Below, one piece after another: positions 14,822 through 24,223 of a stretch of 64,000 bases of DNA. Both the position numbers and the translations under genes were made by a program. Every line of letters starts with the position of its first letter. Position 1 is the first letter of the stretch. The notes under the pieces are model-generated. The model did no database searches. It saw only the letters and a list, made by a program, of their open reading frames with translations, and had not been told where the DNA came from. Source of the stretch: PALSA-610 sp038239145 (GTDB taxonomy: Bacteria; Actinomycetota; Acidimicrobiia; IMCC26256; PALSA-610); NCBI GenBank assembly GCA_038239145.1, contig JBBSFB010000002.1, positions 1 through 64,000 on the forward strand, in the 5' to 3' direction.

Positions 14822-17203
14822 GTGACGCCTCGCGAAACGCGCCGATCGCAGTCACGCGGTTCCGAGGTTCGATCGCTTGCATCATCATCCTCGACACCGC
14901 TGCTTCCGTGGACACAAATCACGCGCGCGAGCGTCGGTCTGATCGCGCTCGTGAGCGGCATTGTCGGCGCGACTGCCGGTTGTGCGCCTGTTGGCGGATC
15001 GTTCGCAGACCACGCCCTGACGGGCATCGCGGCTGCGCTGGTGACGTTCGCGGCGGCGCAGGCGTCGGGCCTCGCGCTCGTCGCCGCGGGCGCGGTCGTC
15101 GTGGCCGCCGGCGTCTGGTGGGAGTGGCACCTGCTCGGTATCGTCGCGGTGGCAGGCATCGTGCTGCTCGAACTCCGCAAGGAGACCCGCCCCGCGCTGC
15201 GCGCGCTTGCAGGGGTCGTGCTCGTGCAGATCGCGCTCCGCTTCCCGTGGACGTCACCGGCGCGCGGGTCCGCGATCGTCGCGCTCGTGGTGATGCTCGT
15301 GATCTTCGCGTCGGCAACCCGCCGCGCGCCCGCGCGCACGCGCCGCGTGTCGTTGCTCGTCGCCGGAGCGCTCTGCGCGCTCGCGCTCGTCGCCACCGCG
15401 GCAGCGACGTACTCGGTGTTGCGGAGCCGGACACTGCTCGAGTCGGGAGAGGCGACCGCGCGCAGCGGTGTCGATGCGGCACGCGCCGGCGATCGGCTCG
15501 CGGCGGCCAATCAGTTCGCGGTGGCCCAGACGAAGTTCGAAGACGCGCGCGACAAGCTCGGATCGTGGTTGACGTTTCCCGCGCGCCAACTCCCGCTCGT
15601 CGGACCGCAGCTCCGTACGCTCGACGACATCGCCTCGCTCGGTGCGCGGACGATCCCGATCGCCCGGACGGCGGCGACCAACATCGACCCCGACCGGCTC
15701 CGGCTCGTCGACGGTCGCCTCGACCTGTCGGTGCTCGCGTCGTACCGGCCCACCTTCGACGAGCTCGCCCGGGAGACCCGGCTCGTCCGCGCCGACCTGG
15801 CCCGTTTGCACCGCATGTGGCTGTTACCGCCACTCGAGCGCCAACTCGTGAAGTTCGAGACGACCGTCGTCCGGGCCGACGACAGTGCGCGGACCGCGGA
15901 CGAGGCCGTGCAGGTCGCGCCTGCGCTGCTCGGCGGCTCGGGCCCGCGCACGTACCTCGTCTCGATCGTCACCCCGGCCGAGTCACGCGGTTCGGGCGGA
16001 TTGATGGCCAACTACGGCGTCCTCACCGCATCGGAGGGCCGCATCCGCCTCGAAGGCGTGGGCCGAGGCCCCGACCTCGACACCCGCGGGGTCGAACCGA
16101 AGCACCTCACGGGCCCGCCTCAGTACCTTGCGCGCTACGGCAAGTTCCAGCCGGCGGAGACCTGGGAGAACCTCACGATGTCTCCCGACTTCCCGTCGGT
16201 GGGCCAGGTGATGGCACAGCTGTATCCGCAGTCGGGCGGGACCGTGATCAACGGCGTGATCCAGCTCGACCCGTTCGCGATCTCACAGCTGCTGACGCTG
16301 ACAGGACCGGTGAAGGTGCCCGGGCTCGACTTCACCATCAGCGCCGACAACGCCGTGTCGTTCCTGTTGCGCGACGAGTACACCCTCGTCACCGATCCGA
16401 TCGAGCGTTCGAACCTGCTCGGCAGCGTCGCACAGGTCGTGTTCGATCGCCTGACCTCGGGTCAGTCGGCCACGCCCTCGAGCATGGCGCAGGCCTTGAG
16501 CCCGGTGGTCGCAACCCGCGACCTTTCGCTCTGGATGCGCGATCCTCGTGAACAGGACTTCGTGCGGCGTATCGGCGCAGATGCCGCGCTCCCCCCCGTA
16601 CTCGGAGACTCGTTCGGGGTCATCGTCCAGAACGGCGGCGGCAACAAGATCGACAACTATCTGCATCGCACCATCGACTACTCGAGCGCGATCGCCGCGA
16701 GCACGGGCGAGGTGCGCTCGCACGCGGTCGTGTCGTTGCGCAACGACTCCCCGTCGAGCGGGGTTCCGCTGTACGTCATCGGGAACGAGATCAACCGACC
16801 TACCGGGACGAACACCTTGTACGTCTCGATCTATTCGCCGCTCACGCTCCGCGGCGCGCAGATCGACGGCAAGCCCTTCCCGCTTCTCGTCGAAACCGAG
16901 CTCGGCCGCAACGTCTACTCCGCCTACGTCGAGATCCCGCCCGGGGGCACGAGAACGATCACGCTCGATCTCGGGGGCACAATGAGCCTCCGTTCCGGGA
17001 CCCTCCAGTTCCAATATTTGGCCCAGGTACTGCCGAACGCCGATCTGGTCACGTGGACGGCCCACCTGACCGGCGGGCGGGTGACCTCGGCCGCGGCCCA
17101 CGGCACCGTTCCCATCGCCGCCCGCCAGACCGACAGTTCGGCGAGCGTCGCTCGCGCCAGCGTCCGGGGGCCCTGGACAGTGGAATTGACGCTGCGCCGG
17201 TGA
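14822..17203 (+). CDS. DUF4012 membrane-anchored envelope protein
   Basis: 793 residues. The first ~210 hold several hydrophobic segments (about 37-55, 66-100, 105-120, 155-170, 180-200). A helical stretch of ~170 residues follows, then the conserved DUF4012 core (SIVTPAESRGSGGLMANYGV, later LYPQSGG and GVIQLDPFAISQLL). The C-terminal ~150 residues look like beta-rich extracellular sequence. DUF4012 proteins are widespread in actinobacteria and often sit in polysaccharide loci; no biochemical function is established. Some resemblance to LytR-CpsA-Psr-type envelope proteins has been noted for such topologies, but I do not see the LCP arginines. Its place between polymer genes and an LPFTG protein supports a cell-wall role. 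Confidence 0.78.
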   Translation: MTPRETRRSQSRGSEVRSLASSSSTPLLPWTQITRASVGLIALVSGIVGATAGCAPVGGSFADHALTGIAAALVTFAAAQASGLALVAAGAVVVAAGVWWEWHLLGIVAVAGIVLLELRKETRPALRALAGVVLVQIALRFPWTSPARGSAIVALVVMLVIFASATRRAPARTRRVSLLVAGALCALALVATAAATYSVLRSRTLLESGEATARSGVDAARAGDRLAAANQFAVAQTKFEDARDKLGSWLTFPARQLPLVGPQLRTLDDIASLGARTIPIARTAATNIDPDRLRLVDGRLDLSVLASYRPTFDELARETRLVRADLARLHRMWLLPPLERQLVKFETTVVRADDSARTADEAVQVAPALLGGSGPRTYLVSIVTPAESRGSGGLMANYGVLTASEGRIRLEGVGRGPDLDTRGVEPKHLTGPPQYLARYGKFQPAETWENLTMSPDFPSVGQVMAQLYPQSGGTVINGVIQLDPFAISQLLTLTGPVKVPGLDFTISADNAVSFLLRDEYTLVTDPIERSNLLGSVAQVVFDRLTSGQSATPSSMAQALSPVVATRDLSLWMRDPREQDFVRRIGADAALPPVLGDSFGVIVQNGGGNKIDNYLHRTIDYSSAIAASTGEVRSHAVVSLRNDSPSSGVPLYVIGNEINRPTGTNTLYVSIYSPLTLRGAQIDGKPFPLLVETELGRNVYSAYVEIPPGGTRTITLDLGGTMSLRSGTLQFQYLAQVLPNADLVTWTAHLTGGRVTSAAAHGTVPIAARQTDSSASVARASVRGPWTVELTLRR

Positions 17204-17253
17204 CTTTCGCCACGGAGAGTGTTCTTTTGGTGGGAAACCGACGCGGCAGATGC

Positions 17254-17259
17254 TACGAT
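17254..17259 (+). promoter_or_regulatory. Putative -10 hexamer TACGAT
   Basis: In the 128-bp gap before the LPFTG gene, TACGAT lies 72 nt before its ATG. A clear -35 at the ideal distance was not found. Confidence 0.3.
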
Positions 17260-17331
17260 TTGCTCTCGAGGCGGCGGATCGACGTCAGACACGGACGGTC
17301 GGATGCGATCAGGCTCCAGGAAGGCAGAGGC

Positions 17332-17628
17332 ATGAAGGTCCGGAGAATATTCGCGAGCGTTGGCGCGGCGGCATTGCTGTCGTTGGGCATGGCGTCGGCG
17401 GCCCACGCAGCCGACTACCCCCCCACGACCAACGGTCACACGGTCATCGAAGGTTCGACCGTCACCACCGCCACGGCGGATGCCCCGACGAACGCGGCTG
17501 CGGCCGCCAACGGTGGTCTCCCGTTCACGGGCGGCAACGACGGCACGCTCGTGTGGGTCGGACTGGCGGCAGTCGGTACCGGATCGTTCGCGGCGTGGCG
17601 CTTCCGGCGCCGTCCCCGCGTTTCCTGA
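17332..17628 (+). CDS. Small LPFTG sortase-anchored cell-wall protein
   Basis: 98 residues with all parts of a sortase substrate. A signal peptide (1-27, cleavage after AHA) is followed by a short mature region of only ~35 residues rich in Thr, Ala and Asn. Then come LPFTG (63-67), a hydrophobic anchor (71-88) and a basic tail (RFRRRPR). The ATG at 17332 has AGGAAGG about 8 nt upstream. After sortase cleavage between T and G about 39 residues would remain on the wall, too few for a folded domain. It may be a spacer, a covalent anchor for something else or an O-glycosylation target. No sortase gene is in the window. Confidence 0.8.
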   Translation: MKVRRIFASVGAAALLSLGMASAAHAADYPPTTNGHTVIEGSTVTTATADAPTNAAAAANGGLPFTGGNDGTLVWVGLAAVGTGSFAAWRFRRRPRVS

Positions 17629-17704
17629 TCCGTCCGCGTTCGCAACCGGGTTCGTTGGGGCCTCAGACCGCGGGTCGAAGTGCCGATATGACCCAATATG
17701 AACG

Positions 17705-18721
17705 GTGACTCAACGTGAACGGCGAGCCAACGTGAACGACGAGCACGGGTTCCGCCACTTCTTGTTGACTCGCTTCGACGTGAATCTCGGAGATCAGAGC
17801 CGATATCGAACCGACGAGTGGTTCGACCGCCGGCTCGATCTCTTCGAGCAGTTCACCTGCCCGTCGATCGCAAGCCAGACCGAGAAGAGCTTCACGTGGA
17901 TCGTGTTCTTCCACGAGAAGAGCCGGGAGACCGTCGAGCGTCGCTTCGGGGCCGACCCGGAGTTCTACACGGCCGTATTCACGGCCGACCTCTGGGAGCC
18001 GGCGGTAGTGCGCGCGGCAGTGCGGGCGCTCGGAACCCCGGAGCAGGGCACTGTGGTGTCGACGCAACTCGACTGCGACGACGTGCTCGCGCCCGACACC
18101 ATCGAACGGATTCAACGCGCGGTGGCGCGCGACCCACGGCAGCGCACGTACCTCAACTTTCCGTTGGGATACCAGTTCGCCCAAGGGCGCTTCTACATCG
18201 CGCTCGACCCGTCGAACCCGTTCATCACGCTCGTCGAGCCGGTGACGAACCTCGACCAGGCCCTGTTCGCGTATCACCTGTGCCACGAGGACGCGAGCGA
18301 GCACGCACCCGTGCAACAGGTCGACTGGACCCCAGCATGGCTGCAGGTCGTGCACGGCACCAACATCTCGAACCACACGAACGGGTTGCGCATTCGCAAC
18401 GCCAAGCCGTGGGAAGAATTCCGTCATCTTCCCGGGATCGGCCGGCGCCGACCCGAATCCCGGCTCGAGGTGGAGAAGGAACGGGCCGCCAACGCAGCCC
18501 GGTTGGCCCGCAAGGCGTTCTTCCGCCCGCTCGGGCGCCGTCGCATCTACCGCGCACTGAAGGTCGACGGCGCGATGACGAAGCTCCGGAACCGAACCGA
18601 AGGCATGGCCACGCCGGGCTCAAGAGGGCATCCGAAGTCGTCGAATCTGCAGGGGACGCCGACCCCCGCAAGCCGCGAATTCGACGAGCCGCCGGCCCCC
18701 GAATCCCACCTTGCCCCGTAG
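17705..18721 (+). CDS. Putative rhamnosyltransferase (PF11316-like)
   Basis: 338 residues starting at GTG 17705; GTG 17732 is a possible alternative and neither has a strong Shine-Dalgarno. The N-terminal half (HFLLTRFDVN, RLDLFEQFTCPSIASQTEKS, FTWIVFFHE) and the acidic motif STQLDCDDVLAPD match the family annotated as putative rhamnosyltransferases, GT-A-like enzymes common in actinobacterial glycan loci. The last ~80 residues are basic and Pro-rich without visible structure. It likely decorates the same polymer as its neighbours. The 'rhamnosyl' specificity is a family label, not shown here. Confidence 0.72.
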   Translation: MTQRERRANVNDEHGFRHFLLTRFDVNLGDQSRYRTDEWFDRRLDLFEQFTCPSIASQTEKSFTWIVFFHEKSRETVERRFGADPEFYTAVFTADLWEPAVVRAAVRALGTPEQGTVVSTQLDCDDVLAPDTIERIQRAVARDPRQRTYLNFPLGYQFAQGRFYIALDPSNPFITLVEPVTNLDQALFAYHLCHEDASEHAPVQQVDWTPAWLQVVHGTNISNHTNGLRIRNAKPWEEFRHLPGIGRRRPESRLEVEKERAANAARLARKAFFRPLGRRRIYRALKVDGAMTKLRNRTEGMATPGSRGHPKSSNLQGTPTPASREFDEPPAPESHLAP

Positions 18722-18811
18722 GTACCTAACCTGCGACCGGCGTTCGCTCGCCGCAGACTCCCGTCATCATCTCGAACATCCTGAAGTCGCGTGAACCGCT
18801 CGGAAGTTGCC

Positions 18812-19546
18812 ATGACAGAACTGACCTCCGACAGTCGTGGGCACTGGGACGACGTCTACGCGCGGCGCTCCGCCGGCGTTCCTCCGATCGACCAGGTCGC
18901 AGGGGCAGCCGCGCTCGCACACTTCGGCGATATTCGCGGCAAGCGTGTCCTGGACATGGGCTGCGGTTCGGGCGAATACTCCCTCTACTTCGCCCAACAG
19001 GGCGCCGAGGTGACCGCTCTCGACCTCAGTAACGTCGCAATTGAGTCGCTGAGCGACGAGTGCCGACGACTTGGCATCACTTCCGTTCGCCCCGTCGTCG
19101 GCGACGCCTTCGGCATCGAGGAACATGGTCCCTTCGACGCCGTGTTCGGTTCGTGGATCCTGCATCACCTGGAACCGTTCAGCGACTTCGTCGACGTGCT
19201 CGCGCGCGCGACTTCACCGGGAGCACGTGCGTTCTTCTACGAGAACAGTGCGATGAGTCGGGCTCTCATGTGGTGCCGCGAGCATCTCACCGGTCACTAC
19301 GGGATTCCGAAGTACGGCGACGACGACGAGTTCCCACTACAGCCGCAGGAGATCGACATGCTGCGCCGATCCTTCGACGTCGAGGTCGCCTATCCGGAGC
19401 TGTTCCTCGCCCGGCTGGGTTCGCAATACCTCCTGCACAACCGGGGTGACCGCCAACTCGGCTGGATCGACGAGAAGCTCTACCGCTACCCACGGATACG
19501 CCGATTGTCCTACAAGCAGTACGTGCTACTCGAACGCGCGTCCTGA
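18812..19546 (+). CDS. SAM-dependent class I methyltransferase
   Basis: 244 residues. Motif I is VLDMGCGSGEYSLYFAQQGA, motif II region ALDLSNVAIE, and motif IV-like region FDAVFGSWILHHLEPFSDFV, the pattern of Methyltransf_11/25 proteins. The ATG at 18812 has GGAAG 5 nt upstream and is preferred to an in-frame GTG at 18791. The next gene follows after 19 nt. In this setting it probably O- or N-methylates a sugar of the repeat unit or its nucleotide precursor; the substrate is not known. Confidence 0.8.
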   Translation: MTELTSDSRGHWDDVYARRSAGVPPIDQVAGAAALAHFGDIRGKRVLDMGCGSGEYSLYFAQQGAEVTALDLSNVAIESLSDECRRLGITSVRPVVGDAFGIEEHGPFDAVFGSWILHHLEPFSDFVDVLARATSPGARAFFYENSAMSRALMWCREHLTGHYGIPKYGDDDEFPLQPQEIDMLRRSFDVEVAYPELFLARLGSQYLLHNRGDRQLGWIDEKLYRYPRIRRLSYKQYVLLERAS

Positions 19547-19565
19547 GCCAGTCGGAGGCACGAGC

Positions 19566-20762
19566 TTGCGGGTCGTCGTACACGACTATTCCGGACATCC
19601 CTTCCAGGTACAGCTGAGCCGCGAGCTCGCGCGACGCGGTCATGAGGTGCTGCACCTGCACTGCGAGTCGTTCGTTACCGGCAAGGGTGCACTCGGTCGA
19701 CACCCCGGGGATCCGCCGACATTCGAGATCGAGCCGATCAGCCTCGGACAGAAGTTCGAGAAGTACTCGTACGGCAAACGCTTCGCCCAGGAGCTTCGCT
19801 ACGGCCGTCAGCTCGTGGCGCGTGTGCGCGAGTACCGGCCCGACGTCATCTTGTCGAGCAACACGCCGCTGTTCGCCCAGCGAGTGTTCCAGCGCGATCT
19901 CGATCACTCGACCCCGTTCGTGTTCTGGCAACAGGACGTGTACAGCGTCGCTATGGGTGAGAACGCGCGGAAGCGCATCCCCGTCGTCGGCGGGGTGTTG
20001 GCCAAGGTGTTCGAAAGGCTCGAGCGCAAGGAGCTCCTCGACAGCGACCGTGTCGTCATCATCAGCGCCGACTTCCGTCCGATCCTCGAGCGCTGGGGCA
20101 TCGACCAGAGCCAGGTCACCGTGATCGAGAACTGGGCGCCGCTTTCCGAGATCGAGCCGGGCCCGCGCGACAACGACTGGTCGCGAGAGCACGATCTCGG
20201 AGACTCGGTCGTCGTGCTGTACGCGGGCACGCTCGGCCTCAAGCACAACCCTGACCTGCTGCTGCAGCTCGCCGTGCGCGGCGCGGAGACTCCCGAGGAG
20301 AACATCCGAGTCGTCGTCATCTCCGAGGGCCTCGGCGCCGACTGGCTCGCAGAGAAGAAGCGCTCGCTCGGTCTCGACAATCTCGTGCTGTTGCCGTTCC
20401 AACCGTACGAGCGGTTGTCGTCGGTGCTCGCGAGCGCCGACATCCTCGTCGCTATCCTCGAACCCGAGGCCGGCGTGTTCTCCGTCCCGTCGAAGGTGCT
20501 GACCTATCACTGCTCCGGACGGCCGATCCTCGGCGCGATCCCACCCGAGAATCTCGCGGCGCGCATCATCGAACGTGAGGAGAGCGGCGTCGTCACCGAC
20601 CCTGGCGACGTGGACGGGTTCGTGAAGTCCGCGAGCCGGCTCCTCGACGACGCGGAGCTGCGCCGCGAGATGGGCGAGCACGCCCGTCAGTACGCGGAGC
20701 GCACCTTCGACATCAACCGGATCGGCGACGAGTTCGAGACCATCCTGCAATCGTTGCTCTGA
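19566..20762 (+). CDS. Glycosyltransferase family 4 (WbuB-like)
   Basis: 398 residues starting at TTG 19566, chosen because GGAGG lies 7 nt upstream; longer readings overlap the methyltransferase. The N-terminal domain (LRVVVHDYSGHPFQVQLSRE) and the region SNTPLFAQRV..FVFWQQDVYS resemble the WbuB/ExpE4 group that transfers amino sugars. The donor half has VLYAGTLGLKHNPDLLLQLA and a variant active-site loop (ILEPEAGVFSVPSKVLTYHC) that replaces the usual EX7E. Together with the methyltransferase and GalT gene (24-nt gap) it forms an operon. Specificity is inferred only loosely. Confidence 0.85.
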   Translation: MRVVVHDYSGHPFQVQLSRELARRGHEVLHLHCESFVTGKGALGRHPGDPPTFEIEPISLGQKFEKYSYGKRFAQELRYGRQLVARVREYRPDVILSSNTPLFAQRVFQRDLDHSTPFVFWQQDVYSVAMGENARKRIPVVGGVLAKVFERLERKELLDSDRVVIISADFRPILERWGIDQSQVTVIENWAPLSEIEPGPRDNDWSREHDLGDSVVVLYAGTLGLKHNPDLLLQLAVRGAETPEENIRVVVISEGLGADWLAEKKRSLGLDNLVLLPFQPYERLSSVLASADILVAILEPEAGVFSVPSKVLTYHCSGRPILGAIPPENLAARIIEREESGVVTDPGDVDGFVKSASRLLDDAELRREMGEHARQYAERTFDINRIGDEFETILQSLL

Positions 20763-20785
20763 GACGCGGTCCGGAGAAGCAGCCC

Positions 20786-21844
20786 ATGCGCGACGAAGCC
20801 GACGAACATGCCGACGACGAGCACGCTGACGACGAGCTTCGCCTCGACGTCGTGAGCGGTAATTCGGTCCTGGTGAACGCCGCCCGCTCCGAACGCCCAC
20901 ACACCGTCACGAACGACGCGATCACGAACGACGCGATCACGAACGACGCCCGCGCCGGGAGGGTCGCCGACTGCCCGTTCTGCTGGGGCAACGAAGAAGC
21001 GACGGCGGAAGAACTGGCGCGGTTGGGACCTGGCGCGCCGGGAGCTCCCGGCTGGCGCGTCCGCGTCGTGCGGAACCGGTACCCCGTTCTCGGTGGAACG
21101 GACGAAACCCCAGCTCGGTGCGAGGTCGTCGTGTTCCGGTCGCACGAGCATCGGCTCGAGGATCTCGATGTCGCCGCGGTCGCGGAAATCCTCACCGTCG
21201 TCCGCGACCGGGTCGCGGTACAACAACAGGCCGGGCGGGTCTCGGTGCAGGTCTTCGTCAACGTCGAACGCGACGCGGGTGCGTCGATCGAGCACCCGCA
21301 CGCGCAGCTCATCAGCCTCGACTTCGTTCCGCCCGCACTCGCGCTCGAGTTCGCGATGATGGCGAGCGCAGGACCGGACCCGGTGCGCGCCGACCTGGCC
21401 CGGGCTCGGGCCGATGGCCTTATCGTCATCGACGCCGAGATCGCGGCGTGGTGCCCCTGGGGAATGCCATATCCCTACGGCGTGCGAATCGCTCCGACCG
21501 TGGCCGGTGCCCCGTTTCGCGAGCTCGACGCGACTACCGTCGATGCGGTGGCACAGACGCTGCGGGACGTCCTGCGCTCCATGAACGACCTGCTGAACCG
21601 CCCCGCCTACAACGTCGTCGTCTACGCCGACCAGACCCGAGGCGAGTCGGTCCGGCGCTGGCGCATCGAGGCCATCCCCCGGGTCAACGTGGGGGGCGGC
21701 TTCGAGATCGGCACGGCCGTCACCACCCACTCCACGCCCGCCGAGGTCGCCGCGAGGGCTTACCGCCACCAGGTCGCCGGCGCCTCGGGAACCGCCGATT
21801 CACACAACTCGGGGAGAGTTTTGCCGATCAGGACGTACTCGTGA
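20786..21844 (+). CDS. Galactose-1-phosphate uridylyltransferase-like protein (HIT superfamily)
   Basis: 352 residues. The catalytic motif is EHPHAQ (H170-P-H172-A-Q174), where the second His is the uridylylated nucleophile in GalT. A Zn-binding start DCPFCWGNE (C63, C66) and the VRVVRNRYPVL strand are also typical. GalT moves UMP between UDP-glucose and galactose-1-phosphate; relatives use other sugar-1-phosphates, so it may supply an activated sugar to this locus. It begins with an acidic, His-rich extension containing a short repeat (TNDAI). The stop overlaps the GTG of the next gene. A related nucleotidyl- or phosphorylase activity cannot be excluded. Confidence 0.78.
   Translation: MRDEADEHADDEHADDELRLDVVSGNSVLVNAARSERPHTVTNDAITNDAITNDARAGRVADCPFCWGNEEATAEELARLGPGAPGAPGWRVRVVRNRYPVLGGTDETPARCEVVVFRSHEHRLEDLDVAAVAEILTVVRDRVAVQQQAGRVSVQVFVNVERDAGASIEHPHAQLISLDFVPPALALEFAMMASAGPDPVRADLARARADGLIVIDAEIAAWCPWGMPYPYGVRIAPTVAGAPFRELDATTVDAVAQTLRDVLRSMNDLLNRPAYNVVVYADQTRGESVRRWRIEAIPRVNVGGGFEIGTAVTTHSTPAEVAARAYRHQVAGASGTADSHNSGRVLPIRTYS
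20909..20950 (+). repeat. 15-bp in-frame tandem repeat in the GalT N-terminus
   Basis: ACGAACGACGCGATC occurs at 20909-20923 and 20924-20938, followed by a partial third unit to 20950. It encodes TNDAI-TNDAI-TNDA in a likely unstructured leader, consistent with slippage. Confidence 0.9.
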
Positions 21845-23244
21845 ATCTCAACGACCTGCTGCGGCTACTCCGGCGTTTCCGGTACCTCGCCATCGTCGTC
21901 ATCCTCGTGGTGATGGCGATCGGTGTCGGCGTCGCGCTCAGTTCGCCCAACCGCTACTCGTCGACCGCCACCGTGGTGGCCGACCCGACGGTCACCGGCG
22001 GCCAGGTCGGCAACGTCCAGAACATCGACTTCCTGATCCCGCAATACCTCGCGCACCTCGACTCGGCCAAGTTCCAGAACCAGGCGCAGGCCACCGTCCC
22101 CGAGAACCTGCGCAGCGCGCCGATCACGATCGTCACCACCGGCCAGGCCGGCACCGGCATCATCGACATCCACGTCACGAGCACGACGCGTGACGCGGTC
22201 GCGCCTTGGGCCAACGCGTTGGCGAACACACTCGTCCTGACCTCGGACAAACGGTTCGCCGTGCTCAGCCTCATCGACGAGCCCAAGACCCCGGCGACAC
22301 CGTACGCGCCGAACCGGACGTTCATCCTCGGCATCTCCGCAGTGATCGCGCTCTTCACCGCGATCATCGTCGTCATGCTCGCCGCGGTGCTGCGGGCCCG
22401 TCGCGACGGTGCCGCCGAGATCCGCGAGCGTTTCGGTATCCGCGTGCTCGCCGAGATACCGACCCTCCCCCGCCGGATAGCGACGCTCGAACCACAAGAG
22501 CTCGCGATCAACGCACGCGCGCTGCCGGTCGTCGACGCGTTGCAGACCTTGCGCGCGAGCGTGTCGTATCTCCTCACCGACAAGCCGAACCCATGGATCG
22601 CGGTTGCGTCCGCGCGCGGTCGTGAAGGGAAGTCGTTCGTCGCCGTCCACCTCTCCTGGTTGTTCGGCGCCATGGAGAAGGAAACGCTCCTGCTCGACGC
22701 GAATGCCCGCAATCCCACGGCGAACCAACTCCTCGGGCTTGCGTCCGCACCCGGAATCGAAGAGCTCGACGCGTCGAATCTCGGCTCGGTGATGCAACGC
22801 ACCGCGCGTGAGCACCTCGGTTTCATCGGTGCCGGCCGACCCGACCGCCACCCGGCCGAAGTGGCGAGCGCGCACTTCCCGAACCTGTTGAAGCAGATCG
22901 ACGGCCATGAGGTCACCCTCGTCGTCGATACGCCCGCGATGTCGGGCGCTGCGGAAACCGTCATCTACGCGGCCGGCTGCGGCGCGGTGCTCCTCGTGAT
23001 CGACGCGCGCCGCCGTGACTTCGCCGACGTCGAGCAGATGTTGTTGACGCTCAACGATCGCCGGATCGAAGTGCTCGGCGTGGTGATCAACCGTGCCCGC
23101 CGCGCGTCGTGGACGCAACGCCTCTCGTTGCGCCGAACGGTTCCGGGCCCGAACGCGGCGCCGGCGTTCCCGACGTGGCCGGCGAACGGGCCGGGCCCCA
23201 GCGGCTCCGACGCGCCGTCAGACCTCGTCCGCACGAACATCTGA
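21841..23244 (+). CDS. Wzz/BY-kinase-like polysaccharide co-polymerase
   Basis: 467 residues. Membrane segments at ~15-34 and ~161-184 flank a Wzz-type domain. A cytoplasmic P-loop domain follows: Walker A-like ASARGREGKS (256-265), Walker A' LLLDAN and Walker B VTLVVDTPA. In tyrosine kinases of this group the loop normally reads GEGKS with a glycine two before it; here it is REGKS. The C-terminal tail after RRASWTQRLSL is Pro/Gly/Ser-rich and has no tyrosine, so the normal Tyr cluster is absent. GTG 21841 overlaps the GalT stop (GTGA). Likely role: setting chain length and export of the polymer. Kinase activity is uncertain. Confidence 0.78.
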   Translation: MNLNDLLRLLRRFRYLAIVVILVVMAIGVGVALSSPNRYSSTATVVADPTVTGGQVGNVQNIDFLIPQYLAHLDSAKFQNQAQATVPENLRSAPITIVTTGQAGTGIIDIHVTSTTRDAVAPWANALANTLVLTSDKRFAVLSLIDEPKTPATPYAPNRTFILGISAVIALFTAIIVVMLAAVLRARRDGAAEIRERFGIRVLAEIPTLPRRIATLEPQELAINARALPVVDALQTLRASVSYLLTDKPNPWIAVASARGREGKSFVAVHLSWLFGAMEKETLLLDANARNPTANQLLGLASAPGIEELDASNLGSVMQRTAREHLGFIGAGRPDRHPAEVASAHFPNLLKQIDGHEVTLVVDTPAMSGAAETVIYAAGCGAVLLVIDARRRDFADVEQMLLTLNDRRIEVLGVVINRARRASWTQRLSLRRTVPGPNAAPAFPTWPANGPGPSGSDAPSDLVRTNI

Positions 23245-23487
23245 CACCGCGTCCGCAGGCCCCGGGCCGGATCCGAGCGATTCCGACGGGGCCGGCCACG
23301 CGATAGCCGCCCGCCATTTCATCTGCGCCCGGCCCTCACTATCCTGGGCCCCGGGAGGGGTCGACGGCACGCAGGGTCACCTGACCGCGAGATCGACGGC
23401 AACCGTGCCGCCGTCTCTCGGCCTGTGGTCCGCGATCGTCGAGTTGGGGGAAGTGGCGAGAACGATGAGAACGCGCGTCGGACGGCG

Positions 23488-24213
23488 ATGAGTACGACTT
23501 CACGCTCACCCAACGACCATGAAAAGTCGGTCGGCTTCGGCTGGCTCTCGCGGGGCGACGAACCGGGAGCCAGAGCCCAGCGCGAGGCGCAACTCGCCAC
23601 CGCGGCCGCCACCACTCGCTCCGAACCGCCCGCCGCAAGCCCGCGCGCAGAAGCTGCTCCGGTCGACCCGGCGGTTTTGCAGCCGCGGCGCAACCCGGTC
23701 GCGACCCCGCCGGTACCGACCCGGGCGCCGGCGCCGAGTCGCATCGATCCCACCTCGATGCAGACGGTCATCAACTTCGGGCTCGTCGCCCTCTTGTGCA
23801 TCGTCGGAGTAGTGGTCACATTCGAGGCCGTGAAGGCACTGCACGGATCGACCCCGTCGAGCTCGCTGCGCACCGACGTCAGCCCGGCGACGCCGGCCCC
23901 CACGTCGGCGCCGCACACGAAGCCCCCGGTGAAAGCCGCCGCTCCGGTGACGGCGACGACGGCGCGTGTCCCCGTGACGACGCCCGTTACCTCGCCGGCC
24001 CCGACGACTCCACAGACCGCGCCGCGCCAGATCACCCGGTCGACGACTCCGCCGCGGACCACCCCGCCCGCCACTGCGCCCGCGGTCCACATCCTTTCGA
24101 CGCCCACCACCATTCCCAGCCAGTCCGTCGCGGTTCCTTCGAGCCCCACCACCGCACCGGCGGGCCCGACCGGCCCGACCGGGATCGTCGTTCCCGTCGG
24201 CCAAACCCCTTGA
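23488..24213 (+). CDS. Single-pass membrane protein with Thr/Pro-rich outer tail
   Basis: 241 residues, not recognised. The first ~90 are hydrophilic and Ala/Pro/Arg-rich, one membrane segment spans ~94-112 (FGLVALLCIVGVVVTF), and the last ~125 are almost only Thr, Pro, Ala, Ser and Val. Such tails are typical of extended, often glycosylated, wall-spanning stalks. ATG 23488 was chosen because it gives a normal N-terminus; upstream codons in frame read as a charged extension from GTG 23425. The next gene starts 10 nt after its stop, so the two are likely co-expressed. A scaffold or anchor for the FN3 protein is a guess from context. Confidence 0.6.
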   Translation: MSTTSRSPNDHEKSVGFGWLSRGDEPGARAQREAQLATAAATTRSEPPAASPRAEAAPVDPAVLQPRRNPVATPPVPTRAPAPSRIDPTSMQTVINFGLVALLCIVGVVVTFEAVKALHGSTPSSSLRTDVSPATPAPTSAPHTKPPVKAAAPVTATTARVPVTTPVTSPAPTTPQTAPRQITRSTTPPRTTPPATAPAVHILSTPTTIPSQSVAVPSSPTTAPAGPTGPTGIVVPVGQTP

Positions 24214-24223
24214 ACGTGAGCAG

